A stretch of DNA of 64,000 nucleotides, from positions 310,001 to 374,000 of the forward strand of contig NZ_CP041030.1 in NCBI RefSeq assembly GCF_012224145.1, given 5' to 3'. Below the pieces are notes generated by a model, which worked only from the letters and a program-made list of their open reading frames with translations, did not search any database and was not told the DNA's origin. Source of the stretch: Francisella sp. LA112445 (GTDB lineage: Bacteria; Pseudomonadota; Gammaproteobacteria; Francisellales; Francisellaceae). Positions 34,659 to 42,490 of this stretch are shown here, piece after piece (position 1 is the stretch's first letter; each line of letters opens with the position of its first letter). A program made the position numbers and the translations under genes.

Positions 34659-35759
34659 ATGAAGTTTAAAACTAGCCCTATAGTCTGGTTATCGATATTT
34701 AGTATAACATTAAGTAGTTGTTCTAGCTTCAAAACCTCTACTAAAAAGAGAGACCCTTTTGAAAGTTATAATAGAAAAATGTATGCCTTTAATGATGCTG
34801 CTTATGATACTCTAACACCAGCTGCAAATGCTTATGATAAAGTAGTTCCAAACACCTTAAAGACTGGCATTTTCAATATATTTAATAACCTAGCTGAGCC
34901 AGCAAGAGTCGTTAATGATATGTTTCAAGGTGAGTGGGATTATGCTGGTGATGATAGTGTTAGGTTTTTAACTAATACAACTCTTGGTGTAGCGGGATAT
35001 TTTGATGTTGCAGATAGTTGGTTTAAGAAGCCTATGCGATATCATCAAAGTTTTGCAGTTACATTACATAAGTGGGGAGCATATGATGAGGGCGAAGCAT
35101 CTCCGTATGTCGTGTGGCCACTTTTAGGTCCAGGAACACTAGAAGATGTAACTATGGGTGTAGATGCATTATTTAACCCATTAACATATATATTCTTCTT
35201 TGCTCCTGTTGGTGCAGCTGTTTCTTGGGGAGTCAGTGCCGGTGTGACGGGTGCTTACTATGTTAACCAAGGTGTATCATATTTACCTGCGTACTCAAAT
35301 TTAAAAGAGGTTTCTATTGATCCATACATTGCTATGAGAAATGCTTATCTACAAAACTATGACTATGGCATGGCTAGAGTACTTAAGCAAGACTTACGCA
35401 AAGATGATGCAACTCTACAAACAGATCAGGCTGTATTAGGAGTTCTTGGCTTAGATAGTGATGATGTTGCTTCTCAAGTAGCTTCAACAACTGGTGGTTC
35501 AAGTAAAAAATCTCAGCAACCTGTACTATTCAAGAGTAGTATTGACACAGTTAACAAAGCTACACAAGTTCAAGAAGAATTTGACCAAGCATATTCTAAA
35601 GATAGTACTGTGATTGATCTGGCTAATGTTGATAAAGATGATACAACACAAAGTGAGGCAAGTAAGTTAGATACTCAAATAAGAGATGCTAAAGCAACTT
35701 TACCAGGTGATGCTGATTCTCTTTCTTCATCTGTACAGACTTTAGAAGAACAGAGCTAG
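34659..35759 (+). CDS. mlaA: MlaA (VacJ) phospholipid-retention lipoprotein with long C-terminal extension
   Basis: An outer-membrane lipoprotein that extracts misplaced phospholipid from the outer leaflet and passes it to MlaC. Signal peptide and lipobox LSSC (~residue 20), then DPFESYNRKMYAFND, and FNNLAEPARVVND, as in the family. The MlaA core ends near residue 240; the protein is 366 aa, so about 120 residues of Ser/Asp-rich low-complexity tail (LDSDDVASQVASTTGG onward) are extra. It is divergent from, and about 30 bp before, the end of the bolA-mlaBCDEF genes, which complete the pathway. Confidence 0.9.
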   Translation: MKFKTSPIVWLSIFSITLSSCSSFKTSTKKRDPFESYNRKMYAFNDAAYDTLTPAANAYDKVVPNTLKTGIFNIFNNLAEPARVVNDMFQGEWDYAGDDSVRFLTNTTLGVAGYFDVADSWFKKPMRYHQSFAVTLHKWGAYDEGEASPYVVWPLLGPGTLEDVTMGVDALFNPLTYIFFFAPVGAAVSWGVSAGVTGAYYVNQGVSYLPAYSNLKEVSIDPYIAMRNAYLQNYDYGMARVLKQDLRKDDATLQTDQAVLGVLGLDSDDVASQVASTTGGSSKKSQQPVLFKSSIDTVNKATQVQEEFDQAYSKDSTVIDLANVDKDDTTQSEASKLDTQIRDAKATLPGDADSLSSSVQTLEEQS

Positions 35760-35788
35760 TTAATTATATTGGAGTGGAATATTATTAT

Positions 35789-36022
35789 TTAGATTTCATT
35801 TTTAGCGATAGTCTTCATTGAGAAAGCATGTAACTCTCCAGAAGCAATATAGTCATTTATTTTAGAGTAAACAAGTTGTTGTCTTTTAACCTTACTTTTA
35901 ATTTCATCAAACTCTTCAGCAATTATTGTGCCTGAGAAGTGTACATTATCATCACTTTGAATGTCAGCTGTGCAGTTTTTTAATGAATTTTCTAAAATAT
36001 CTTTTAATTGTTCTTTTGTCAT
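35789..36022 (-). CDS. ibaG: BolA/IbaG-family protein
   Basis: A 77-aa protein of the BolA family: short alpha/beta fold with the helix-turn region AEEFDEIKSKVKRQQLVYSKINDYIASGELHAFSMKT (class-type KxxxxRHxxVY helix with QQLVY). It has the IbaG-type position next to mlaB, as in E. coli, and may act with a monothiol glutaredoxin in Fe-S handling. Last gene of the minus-strand mla run, 17 bp after mlaB. Confidence 0.85.
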   Translation of the reverse strand: MTKEQLKDILENSLKNCTADIQSDDNVHFSGTIIAEEFDEIKSKVKRQQLVYSKINDYIASGELHAFSMKTIAKNEI

Positions 36023-36039
36023 TTTTCTCTCTCTTAATG

Positions 36040-36333
36040 TTAACTAATAAATTTTTCTAAAATATTTTTAGCACCATGTACTTTTGCTAGTGATAATATT
36101 TTTGGATCAACATTTTCTAGTTTTAATTCAATAGAATTATTTTGAGCATGTTTGATGTACTCAATTATTAACGCTAGTCCGCTACTGTCTGCTTTATTAC
36201 AATCTTTAAAATCAATTATCCATGTACTAGATATGTCGCTAAGATTTTTGTTATATTTTTTGTATATTAAGGCAACAGTCTTTAATGTTAATTCACTATT
36301 GATAGTCCAAGTGTGGTTATCTATTTGTATCAT
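36040..36333 (-). CDS. mlaB: MlaB, STAS-domain subunit of the Mla ABC complex
   Basis: A 97-aa STAS-domain protein (SSTWIIDFKDCNKADSSGLALIIEY, with the SSGLAL helix typical of STAS) that binds MlaF in the inner-membrane phospholipid transporter. Its ATG overlaps the stop of mlaC by 4 bp, so translation is coupled. Confidence 0.85.
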   Translation of the reverse strand: MIQIDNHTWTINSELTLKTVALIYKKYNKNLSDISSTWIIDFKDCNKADSSGLALIIEYIKHAQNNSIELKLENVDPKILSLAKVHGAKNILEKFIS

Positions 36334-36995
36334 TTTACGTTTTGTAAGTTATAGTTTTTATCCAGTAGTTTAGGATAATTCTTCTTTTTAATTCTAGTAG
36401 TAACTTTTTCGGCAGCTTTTGTCATTTCTGCGACATTAGCATAAGGTTCAAATTGTTGTTGATATGTTCTTAGAATACTTACTCCAGCAACGTCAAAGTC
36501 ATAGATATGCCATTTACCATCTTTTTGGAACATTTTAATGGCAAAATCAGAGCTTTGGTTGTTGTCTATATTTGTTATTTTCCCATTTACTACAACGATC
36601 GGCTTCTTCTGCCAACTGTTATCATCTTTGTTAAATGGGAATAGTGTTATTCTATACTTTCCTGCATAGGCAACATTTTTAGCATACATGAAAGTAAGCA
36701 TCTCTGTTGCAGATTTGATAAATTGTTTTTGTTCTTCAGGAGTAGCTTTTTTCCATTTAGCAGTACCAACCACAAGTTGAGCGACTACTTTCGGAGCAAC
36801 AACTGGAATAATTTCTTTATCAACTAACTGTAATAATTTATAAGGGTCTTTTTTATACTCATCAGCATTCTTGATAAGATTGTTTTGTGTTTTTACAATT
36901 GTGTTGTTAAGCATATCTACTGGATTTTCTATTGCCCATGCACTAGATATACTTAAAATCAGTAAAAAAAGTAGAAGTGAAGTTTTACGAATCAT
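36330..36995 (-). CDS. mlaC: MlaC, periplasmic phospholipid-binding protein
   Basis: A 221-aa MlaC/Ttg2D-family shuttle carrying phospholipid between MlaA in the outer membrane and MlaFEDB in the inner membrane. It has a signal peptide (LLLFLLILSISSAWA) and the conserved family blocks LLQLVDKEIIPVVAPKVVAQLVVG, KWKKATPEEQKQF, and KWHIYDFDVAGVSILRTYQQQF. There is an 82-bp gap to mlaD, so this is one operon with the rest. Confidence 0.93.
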   Translation of the reverse strand: MIRKTSLLLFLLILSISSAWAIENPVDMLNNTIVKTQNNLIKNADEYKKDPYKLLQLVDKEIIPVVAPKVVAQLVVGTAKWKKATPEEQKQFIKSATEMLTFMYAKNVAYAGKYRITLFPFNKDDNSWQKKPIVVVNGKITNIDNNQSSDFAIKMFQKDGKWHIYDFDVAGVSILRTYQQQFEPYANVAEMTKAAEKVTTRIKKKNYPKLLDKNYNLQNVK

Positions 36996-37077
36996 TTGAA
37001 AATCTCAAAGGGTTAATTAATACTTATTGAGCTAAATTCTAATATAAAATAGTTAAATTTGAAAGAAACAAGAGTTG

Positions 37078-37611
37078 TTATTTGTTATTAGAATCACTAT
37101 TTTTGCCTGCTACAAAGGTGTTTATTAGTGAGCCTAAGTCAATCGCAGACTGCGTATTTTCTAGTGCGATGACACTTCCTTGATGTAAGTATTTATCTTT
37201 TTCTGATGAACTAGAGTCACCATTTAGGCCTGCTATTGCCATGATATCTTCTTTTGGAGGACTAAGTGAAATGTAATTGTCACCTAAGATTCCAGACATT
37301 GATATTGCAGCAGAGTAGTTAGCAGGAATTTTCTCATTAGCATTTATTGACATACTAACTACAGCCATAAAGCCATTGTAGGTTTTTTCTAATGAAATAT
37401 CTGAAACCCTACCGATTTCTACACCAGCAATTTTAACTGATGCGTTAGTATGTAATGATCCAATATTTTTAAATTGAGCCTCTACTGTGAACTGTTTTTC
37501 ACTAAGTGACTTTAGAGATGTATCACTAACTTTAAATGTTAGAAAGAGTAAGCATAAAACTCCTATTATTATAAATATCCCTACAGAGACCTCAAAATAT
37601 TTGTTTCTCAT
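37078..37611 (-). CDS. mlaD: MlaD, MCE-domain subunit of the Mla transporter
   Basis: A 177-aa protein with a single N-terminal TM helix (VSVGIFIIIGVLCLLFLTFKV) and one MCE domain (FTVEAQFKNIGSLHTNASVKIAGVEIGRV, MSGILGDNYISLSPP). It forms the hexameric periplasmic ring on MlaFEB. A C-terminal tail is Ser/Asp-rich. Its start overlaps the mlaE stop by one base. Confidence 0.94.
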   Translation of the reverse strand: MRNKYFEVSVGIFIIIGVLCLLFLTFKVSDTSLKSLSEKQFTVEAQFKNIGSLHTNASVKIAGVEIGRVSDISLEKTYNGFMAVVSMSINANEKIPANYSAAISMSGILGDNYISLSPPKEDIMAIAGLNGDSSSSEKDKYLHQGSVIALENTQSAIDLGSLINTFVAGKNSDSNNK

Positions 37612-38375
37612 TAAACTCCTCCAAACATAATCGATGTTAAAATAAGATCTGCTCCTAAGATACTCATACAGCAGTAGACAACAGTTTTTGTTGTAGCTTT
37701 AGCAATGCCGTTTGAATCAGCGGTGCAGTAATATCCTTGATATAACGCAATCCATGCTGTGATAAAAGCAAATACGACACTTTTAATTATTCCATTAGAT
37801 ATATCTGATAGCACAACAGATGATTGTATATTGCTCCAAAAGCCTCCATAGCTAATGCCAAGACCGGCTTCAGCTAGGACAAATCCAGCTAATATAGCAA
37901 CTGTACAAAATATTAGTGATAAAATAGGACCACTAATCATACATGCCCAAAATCTAGTAGATAAAATAAAGCTTATAGGGTTAACATTCATAACTTTTAA
38001 ACTATTTATTTGATCCGTAGCTTTCATTAGACCTATTTCAGATGTGATCGAGCTACATGCTCGACCTGCAAATAGCATAGCAGTTACAACAGGTCCAAGC
38101 TCTCTAAGTACACTAAGAGCTACCATAACACCTAGTAGAGAGTGAGCACCAAATTTAGCTAAAGTATAATATCCTTGTAGACTTAATACTAAGCCTATAA
38201 ATATTCCTGATGTTACTATAATTATTATTGAGTCAACACCAACATATTTAATCTGAACTATACAGTCTCTTATACTAAATTTACTAATTACGATGTTTAT
38301 TATTAATAGAATAGATTTTAAGGCGTCATAAATTAGAGAAATAGCTATTTTATAAATCTTACTAAAAACAGACAT
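37611..38375 (-). CDS. mlaE: MlaE, permease subunit of the Mla transporter
   Basis: A 254-aa MlaE-family permease with about five TM helices; conserved segments include GIFIGLVLSLQGYYTL, LSVLRELGPVVTAMLFAGRACSSITSEIGLMKATDQINSL and SVVFAFITAWIALYQGYY. Forms the membrane core with MlaF. Spacing of 2 bp to mlaF and overlap with mlaD show an operon. Confidence 0.94.
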   Translation of the reverse strand: MSVFSKIYKIAISLIYDALKSILLIINIVISKFSIRDCIVQIKYVGVDSIIIIVTSGIFIGLVLSLQGYYTLAKFGAHSLLGVMVALSVLRELGPVVTAMLFAGRACSSITSEIGLMKATDQINSLKVMNVNPISFILSTRFWACMISGPILSLIFCTVAILAGFVLAEAGLGISYGGFWSNIQSSVVLSDISNGIIKSVVFAFITAWIALYQGYYCTADSNGIAKATTKTVVYCCMSILGADLILTSIMFGGV

Positions 38376-38377
38376 TA

Positions 38378-39181
38378 TTAGTTCCTTAAAATTTCTTCTT
38401 CAAAAAAAGTTTTATTAAGATTATTTTGATCCTCATCATGATCATCTAGAGGTTTGCCAGCTAAGAAGTTAATAATTCTCTTGTCTGAACTATTTTTTAT
38501 ATTATCTGGAGTGTCGCTTGCGATAACTTTTTTATCTCCAACAATAATTACATGATTAGAGATCTTTAGAGACTCTTGGATGTCGTGAGAAACTATAATA
38601 GAAGTCATATTCAATGACTCGTTTAATGTGTCGATTAGCTCTAGGAGTTTATTAAATGAAGCCGGGTCTTGACCAGTGAAGGGCTCATCATACATCATAA
38701 TATCTGGATCCATAGCTATAGATCTTGCTAGAGCCACTCTACGAGCCATTCCACCAGAGAGTTCACTTGGCATCATGTCTATCGTGTGCACTAGCCCAAC
38801 AGCTTGTAGCTTTAAGAGAACTATATTTCTGATTAACTTCTCATTGAGCTTAGTGTTTTTTCTTAAAGGAAAAGCGATGTTTTCATATACATTTAAATGA
38901 GTGAATAGGGCACCTGACTGGAAAAGAAACCCCATTCTACGACGTAATTTCTCAAGCTCTTTTTCTTTAGTATTTCTTCTTATCTCAGCAGTGTCTATAT
39001 TAATCGTGCCAATATCGGGTTTTATTAAACCTGCTATTAATTGAAGAATTGTAGTTTTGCCTGCACCAGATGGTCCAAGGATAGTAGTTATCTTATTTGA
39101 TGGAATAGTAAAGGTAATATCATCATAAATACAACGATCATCTCTATAAAAAGAGATATTGTTAAAGCTGATATCACTCAT
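38378..39181 (-). CDS. mlaF: MlaF, ATPase subunit of the Mla transporter
   Basis: A 267-aa ABC ATPase: Walker A GPSGAGKTT (~residues 37-45), Q-loop FLFQSGALF, signature LSGGMARRVALARS (the MlaF-type variant), Walker B IMMYDEPFTGQDP, and switch His in SHDIQES. The first gene of the mla set; it starts 11 bp after the minE stop on the same strand, so minCDE and mla may be one transcript. Confidence 0.95.
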   Translation of the reverse strand: MSDISFNNISFYRDDRCIYDDITFTIPSNKITTILGPSGAGKTTILQLIAGLIKPDIGTINIDTAEIRRNTKEKELEKLRRRMGFLFQSGALFTHLNVYENIAFPLRKNTKLNEKLIRNIVLLKLQAVGLVHTIDMMPSELSGGMARRVALARSIAMDPDIMMYDEPFTGQDPASFNKLLELIDTLNESLNMTSIIVSHDIQESLKISNHVIIVGDKKVIASDTPDNIKNSSDKRIINFLAGKPLDDHDEDQNNLNKTFFEEEILRN

Positions 39182-39192
39182 AATGATAGAAA

Positions 39193-39465
39193 TTAATTAA
39201 AAGGTATATTAACTTCTATAGTTGAATTTTTGCTACTATCTTCAACTTTTAGATCAATATCTCTGATATTTTCCTCAGATAGAGCAATATATTTTTTCAC
39301 AACTTCAATGATTTCATCTTTAAGCTCTGCTAGCAAATGACTGCTTATTCTAGAAGATTTAGGTTGTAGTTCACTTCTTTGATGAGCAACTATTATCTGT
39401 AACCTTTCTTTTGCTAATGAAGCACTCTTTTGCTTTTTTTCTAATCCAAAAAGTTTAGCAAACAT
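39193..39465 (-). CDS. minE: MinE, division topological specificity factor
   Basis: A 90-aa MinE with the N-terminal amphipathic region ([30 protein letters not shown]) that stimulates MinD ATPase and a C-terminal dimer domain ([14 protein letters not shown]). Two bases separate it from the minD stop. Full family length (E. coli 88). Confidence 0.95.
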   Translation of the reverse strand: MFAKLFGLEKKQKSASLAKERLQIIVAHQRSELQPKSSRISSHLLAELKDEIIEVVKKYIALSEENIRDIDLKVEDSSKNSTIEVNIPFN

Positions 39466-39467
39466 AA

Positions 39468-40292
39468 TTAAGATTTACCTATTAATTTTTTAAAGAAACT
39501 TGTTTTTTGTTCTGTATGTCTCATTGGTATATCTTTACCAAGTATTCTATCTACAGAGTCGTAAAATGCTTTAGATGCTATAGTATCTTCTAAATGAGTT
39601 ATTGGATGACCACTGTTAGATGCCTCTAGGATGTCTCTAGATTCAGGAATTATACCTACTATAGGAGTATATAAAATTTCACTTACATCCTCAGCTTTAA
39701 GCATAGCACCAGCTTTAGCTCTAGCAGAGTCATATCTGTTAAGTATCAGATGAACTTCTTTAAATTCACCTTCTTTTTGAGCTTTAAGAGTTTTGCTAGA
39801 AAGCATACCTAGTATTCTGTCAGAGTCTCTTACAGATGATACTTCTGGGTTTGTAACTATAATCGCTGCATCAGCGCATCTCATAGCCATTAAAGAACCT
39901 TTTTCGATACCTGCAGGTGAGTCACATAAGATAATATCAAAAGAGTTTTTAAGTTCTTTTATGATTCTATCAACTCCCTCTTCAGTTAGAGCATCTTTAT
40001 CTCTAGTTTGTGAAGCTGGTATTATATATAGGTTATCAACTCTTTTATCTTTTATGATTGCTTGGTTGATAGTTGCTTCTTCTTTGACAACATTTATAAG
40101 GTCATAAACAACTCTTCTTTCGCAACCCATTATAAGATCTAGGTTTCTTAAGCCCACATCGAAATCAATAACTACAGTCTTAAGGCCTCTTTTAGCAAAA
40201 GCATATGCAATAGCAGCACTTGATGTGGTTTTACCAACACCACCTTTGCCTGAAGTAACTACAAATACTTTGCCTTGTTTTTTTTCACTCAT
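39468..40292 (-). CDS. minD: MinD, septum-site ATPase
   Basis: A 274-aa deviant-Walker ATPase: [50 protein letters not shown], and the C-terminal membrane-targeting amphipathic helix ([10 protein letters not shown]). It recruits MinC to the membrane and oscillates with MinE. Between minC and minE in the usual order. Confidence 0.97.
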   Translation of the reverse strand: MSEKKQGKVFVVTSGKGGVGKTTSSAAIAYAFAKRGLKTVVIDFDVGLRNLDLIMGCERRVVYDLINVVKEEATINQAIIKDKRVDNLYIIPASQTRDKDALTEEGVDRIIKELKNSFDIILCDSPAGIEKGSLMAMRCADAAIIVTNPEVSSVRDSDRILGMLSSKTLKAQKEGEFKEVHLILNRYDSARAKAGAMLKAEDVSEILYTPIVGIIPESRDILEASNSGHPITHLEDTIASKAFYDSVDRILGKDIPMRHTEQKTSFFKKLIGKS

Positions 40293-40310
40293 TTTTAGCC
40301 TCTTATTATT

Positions 40311-40994
40311 TTAAAAACCTTCAATATGTATTTTATCATCTTGTAGATAAACTATATAGCCATCAGTATCTTTATCATCAACAATTGTTTCATTGTTTAG
40401 GGTAACGTATTTACCTGCAATTGAAACAAGCTCTGCTTTTAGATCTTTGCAGATTATTCTAGCATCTTTGTTTCCTGAGCTTCCTGCAATAACTCTACCA
40501 CCTATTCTACCGTATACAATAATACTACCATCTGCAATAACTTCAGCCCCATTATTGACATTTGCTGTTATTATTACATCACAATCTCGAGCGTTGATAG
40601 ATTGACCTGTGCGGACGTGCGTAGTAATTATTTTAGCTGATGTATAAGCTTCTTCACTATTTAGAGCTTCTTTATTAGATCTGCCATTTTTAAGAATATT
40701 GTATCCAGCTTTTGCAAGTTGAGATTTTAATTCTTTATTGTTGACTACAAAACCAACAGGAATCATTCCATTAGCTTTAAAAGTTTCAATGACATCTTCT
40801 AAGAAGTTTATTGTGCACTTTTCATCTTTATCTATATCTCTAACATCTATAGCAAAAGGGGTGTTATGGAAGAAAGATTCAGACTGAGAAACCTTAGAGT
40901 TTAATAAACTTTCAATCTGAGTAAATTCAGTAACATTAATATTAATGGCACTGATTGTATAGTTACCACCTTTGAAATGAAAAGCTTGCTTCAT
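40311..40994 (-). CDS. minC: MinC, septum-site inhibitor
   Basis: A 227-aa FtsZ-assembly inhibitor. The N-terminal MinC domain is alpha/beta; the C-terminal beta-helix domain (about residues 120-227) shows HVRTGQSINARDCDVIITANVNNGAEV and GSIIVYGRIGGRVIAGSSGNKDARI, the RSGQ-type motif that binds MinD. First of the minCDE genes, with minD 18 bp later. Confidence 0.95.
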   Translation of the reverse strand: MKQAFHFKGGNYTISAININVTEFTQIESLLNSKVSQSESFFHNTPFAIDVRDIDKDEKCTINFLEDVIETFKANGMIPVGFVVNNKELKSQLAKAGYNILKNGRSNKEALNSEEAYTSAKIITTHVRTGQSINARDCDVIITANVNNGAEVIADGSIIVYGRIGGRVIAGSSGNKDARIICKDLKAELVSIAGKYVTLNNETIVDDKDTDGYIVYLQDDKIHIEGF

Positions 40995-41026
40995 GCGTAA
41001 GGCCTTAAATTAGAATAAATTTATAG

Positions 41027-41182
41027 TTATTTTATTTTAGCTTCTTTGTACATTACGTGCTTACGAACTACTGGATCAAACTTTTTGATTTCCATTTTGT
41101 TTGGCATTTCTCTTTTGTTTTTAGTAGTCGTATAAAAGTGTCCTGTCTTAGCAGAAGAAACTAATCTTATTTTTTCTCTCAT
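41027..41182 (-). CDS. rpmG: 50S ribosomal protein L33
   Basis: A 51-aa basic protein ([19 protein letters not shown], then [21 protein letters not shown] and a short tail) that matches the L33 family throughout. It is one of the proteins too short for a routine 60-aa filter. It follows rpmB by 23 bp, the common rpmB-rpmG pairing, and precedes minC by 32 bp. Confidence 0.95.
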   Translation of the reverse strand: MREKIRLVSSAKTGHFYTTTKNKREMPNKMEIKKFDPVVRKHVMYKEAKIK

Positions 41183-41205
41183 TTTCTTTTCCTTCTAGAA
41201 ACTTA

Positions 41206-41442
41206 TTAAATTTTGTGGCCTTGAGATCTAAGGTCTTCAAGAACAGTATCGATACCTTTTTTATCAATAATTCTCATACCTTTAGAACTAACTTTTAGTT
41301 TTACATATCTGTTTTCACTTTCTACCCAAAATCTATGAGTGTGAAGATTAGGTAAAAACCTTCTTCTAGTTTTGTTTTGAGCATGTGATACATTATTACC
41401 AGTAGCAGGTCTTTTACCTGTAACTATACAAACTTTAGACAT
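41206..41442 (-). CDS. rpmB: 50S ribosomal protein L28
   Basis: A 78-aa protein ([20 protein letters not shown], then [20 protein letters not shown]) that is exactly the L28 family in length and sequence. Part of the rpmB-rpmG pair. A strong GGGAGGG ribosome site precedes the ATG. Confidence 0.97.
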   Translation of the reverse strand: MSKVCIVTGKRPATGNNVSHAQNKTRRRFLPNLHTHRFWVESENRYVKLKVSSKGMRIIDKKGIDTVLEDLRSQGHKI

Positions 41443-41578
41443 TAGAAACCCTCCCTGGGCATTAATTTAACTATTATTAATACAATATCTCGGTAATTCT
41501 AGTGTTTTTTTTGTAAAAAGTAAACTGAAAAATCGGTTAATTTTATTGATGATTTGAAATGTAATGCTGCTTGTTATT

Positions 41579-42352
41579 TTAAGTTGGAGTACCACCGGCT
41601 TGGGAAGATTCCTGAATATTGTTATCAAAAGCAAAGTTATCTCCGGAGTTTATTAGCTGACTAATACTCGGATTGAAATCTTTTAATGGAGGTGTTGGGT
41701 CATTATCAACTTTTGTTACTGAGCCACTAGATAGGTCGTTTTGTTGAGTGTTTGTTTGAGTGGTTTGAGGAATGTTTGTTACTGTACTAGCTGATGATAG
41801 TTTATCACTAGGTGTTTGTTTCGTTAGGATGTAGTTTTTGGTAATAGTTTGTTGTTGAGAAGCATTTTGTGGCGTAGAATTAGATAATTGATTCTGAGGG
41901 TTTAAATTAGCATTATTAGGTTGCTTTTGATCATTTGATATATTATTGTAGCTGCTTTGAGCACTTTGAGCACTTTGAGCACTTTGAGCACTTTGAGCAC
42001 TTTGAGCACTTTGAGCACTTTGAGCACTTTGAGCACTTTGAGCACTTTGAGCACTTTGAGCACTTTGAGCACTTTGAGCACTTTGAGCACTTTGAGCACT
42101 TTGAGCACTTTGAGCACTTTGAGCACTTTGAGCACTTTGAGCACTTTGAGCACTTTGAGCACTTTGAGCCGATGTGTTGTTTTGACTAGTAGAATTATCT
42201 TGTTGAGTACTAGATCCAGAGCTTAACGTCATTGTTGACCCAGAAGAAGCGCTTTTCTCATCTTTTGGTAAGTATAAAGGTCCTGTTTGACCACATGATG
42301 ATAAGCCTATGATGCTAGCTGTAGTGAAGGTTAATAATAGTAGTTTTTTCAT
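41579..42352 (-). CDS. LptM-like lipoprotein with a (Gln-Ser-Ala) repeat tract
   Basis: A 257-aa lipoprotein. The start at 42352 (MKKLLLLTF) gives a normal signal peptide and lipobox LSSC; the mature N-terminus CGQTGPLYLPKDEKS matches the conserved CGLKGPLYFP motif of LptM/YifL (LPAM_2), which aids LptD assembly. The longest frame, from 42403, would add 17 residues ahead of the signal peptide and is less likely. After a Ser/Thr/Gln-rich linker comes a 24-unit SAQ tract encoded by a 9-bp tandem array, then a Gln/Asn/Ser/Thr-rich tail. LptM is normally 60-70 aa, so three-quarters of this protein is low-complexity extension. Confidence 0.7.
   Translation of the reverse strand: MKKLLLLTFTTASIIGLSSCGQTGPLYLPKDEKSASSGSTMTLSSGSSTQQDNSTSQNNTSAQSAQSAQSAQSAQSAQSAQSAQSAQSAQSAQSAQSAQSAQSAQSAQSAQSAQSAQSAQSAQSAQSAQSAQSSYNNISNDQKQPNNANLNPQNQLSNSTPQNASQQQTITKNYILTKQTPSDKLSSASTVTNIPQTTQTNTQQNDLSSGSVTKVDNDPTPPLKDFNPSISQLINSGDNFAFDNNIQESSQAGGTPT
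41955..42170 (+). repeat. 9-bp tandem repeat array, 24 copies (VNTR)
   Basis: 216 bp of CTTTGAGCA repeated 24 times; 23 are perfect and the last ends in CC (CTTTGAGCC). It is in frame with the lipoprotein, encoding Gln-Ser-Ala. A unit of nine bases means that copy changes keep the frame. Such near-perfect arrays are prone to slippage and so probably vary between strains. All six frames across the array are open, which creates spurious ORFs. Confidence 0.97.
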
Positions 42353-42490
42353 TGTATATAAGTGTCTAAATATGTAAATATCAACTAATTTTAAATTTAA
42401 CAATAAATATGGATATTATCAATTGGATTATCTATTTAAATATTAAAATGTTAAAATTTTATATCTTGTCAATTTTCTTAGTTATAGCTT

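Noticed and set aside
41955-42170. CRISPR array
   Set aside because: The unit is 9 bp with no spacers; no cas genes lie nearby. It is a simple tandem repeat.
41902-42226. Several overlapping ORFs (FEH repeat, STL repeat, KVL repeat) across the 9-bp array
   Set aside because: They are alternate-frame readings of the same tandem repeat. Only the minus-strand frame with signal peptide and lipobox makes a plausible protein.
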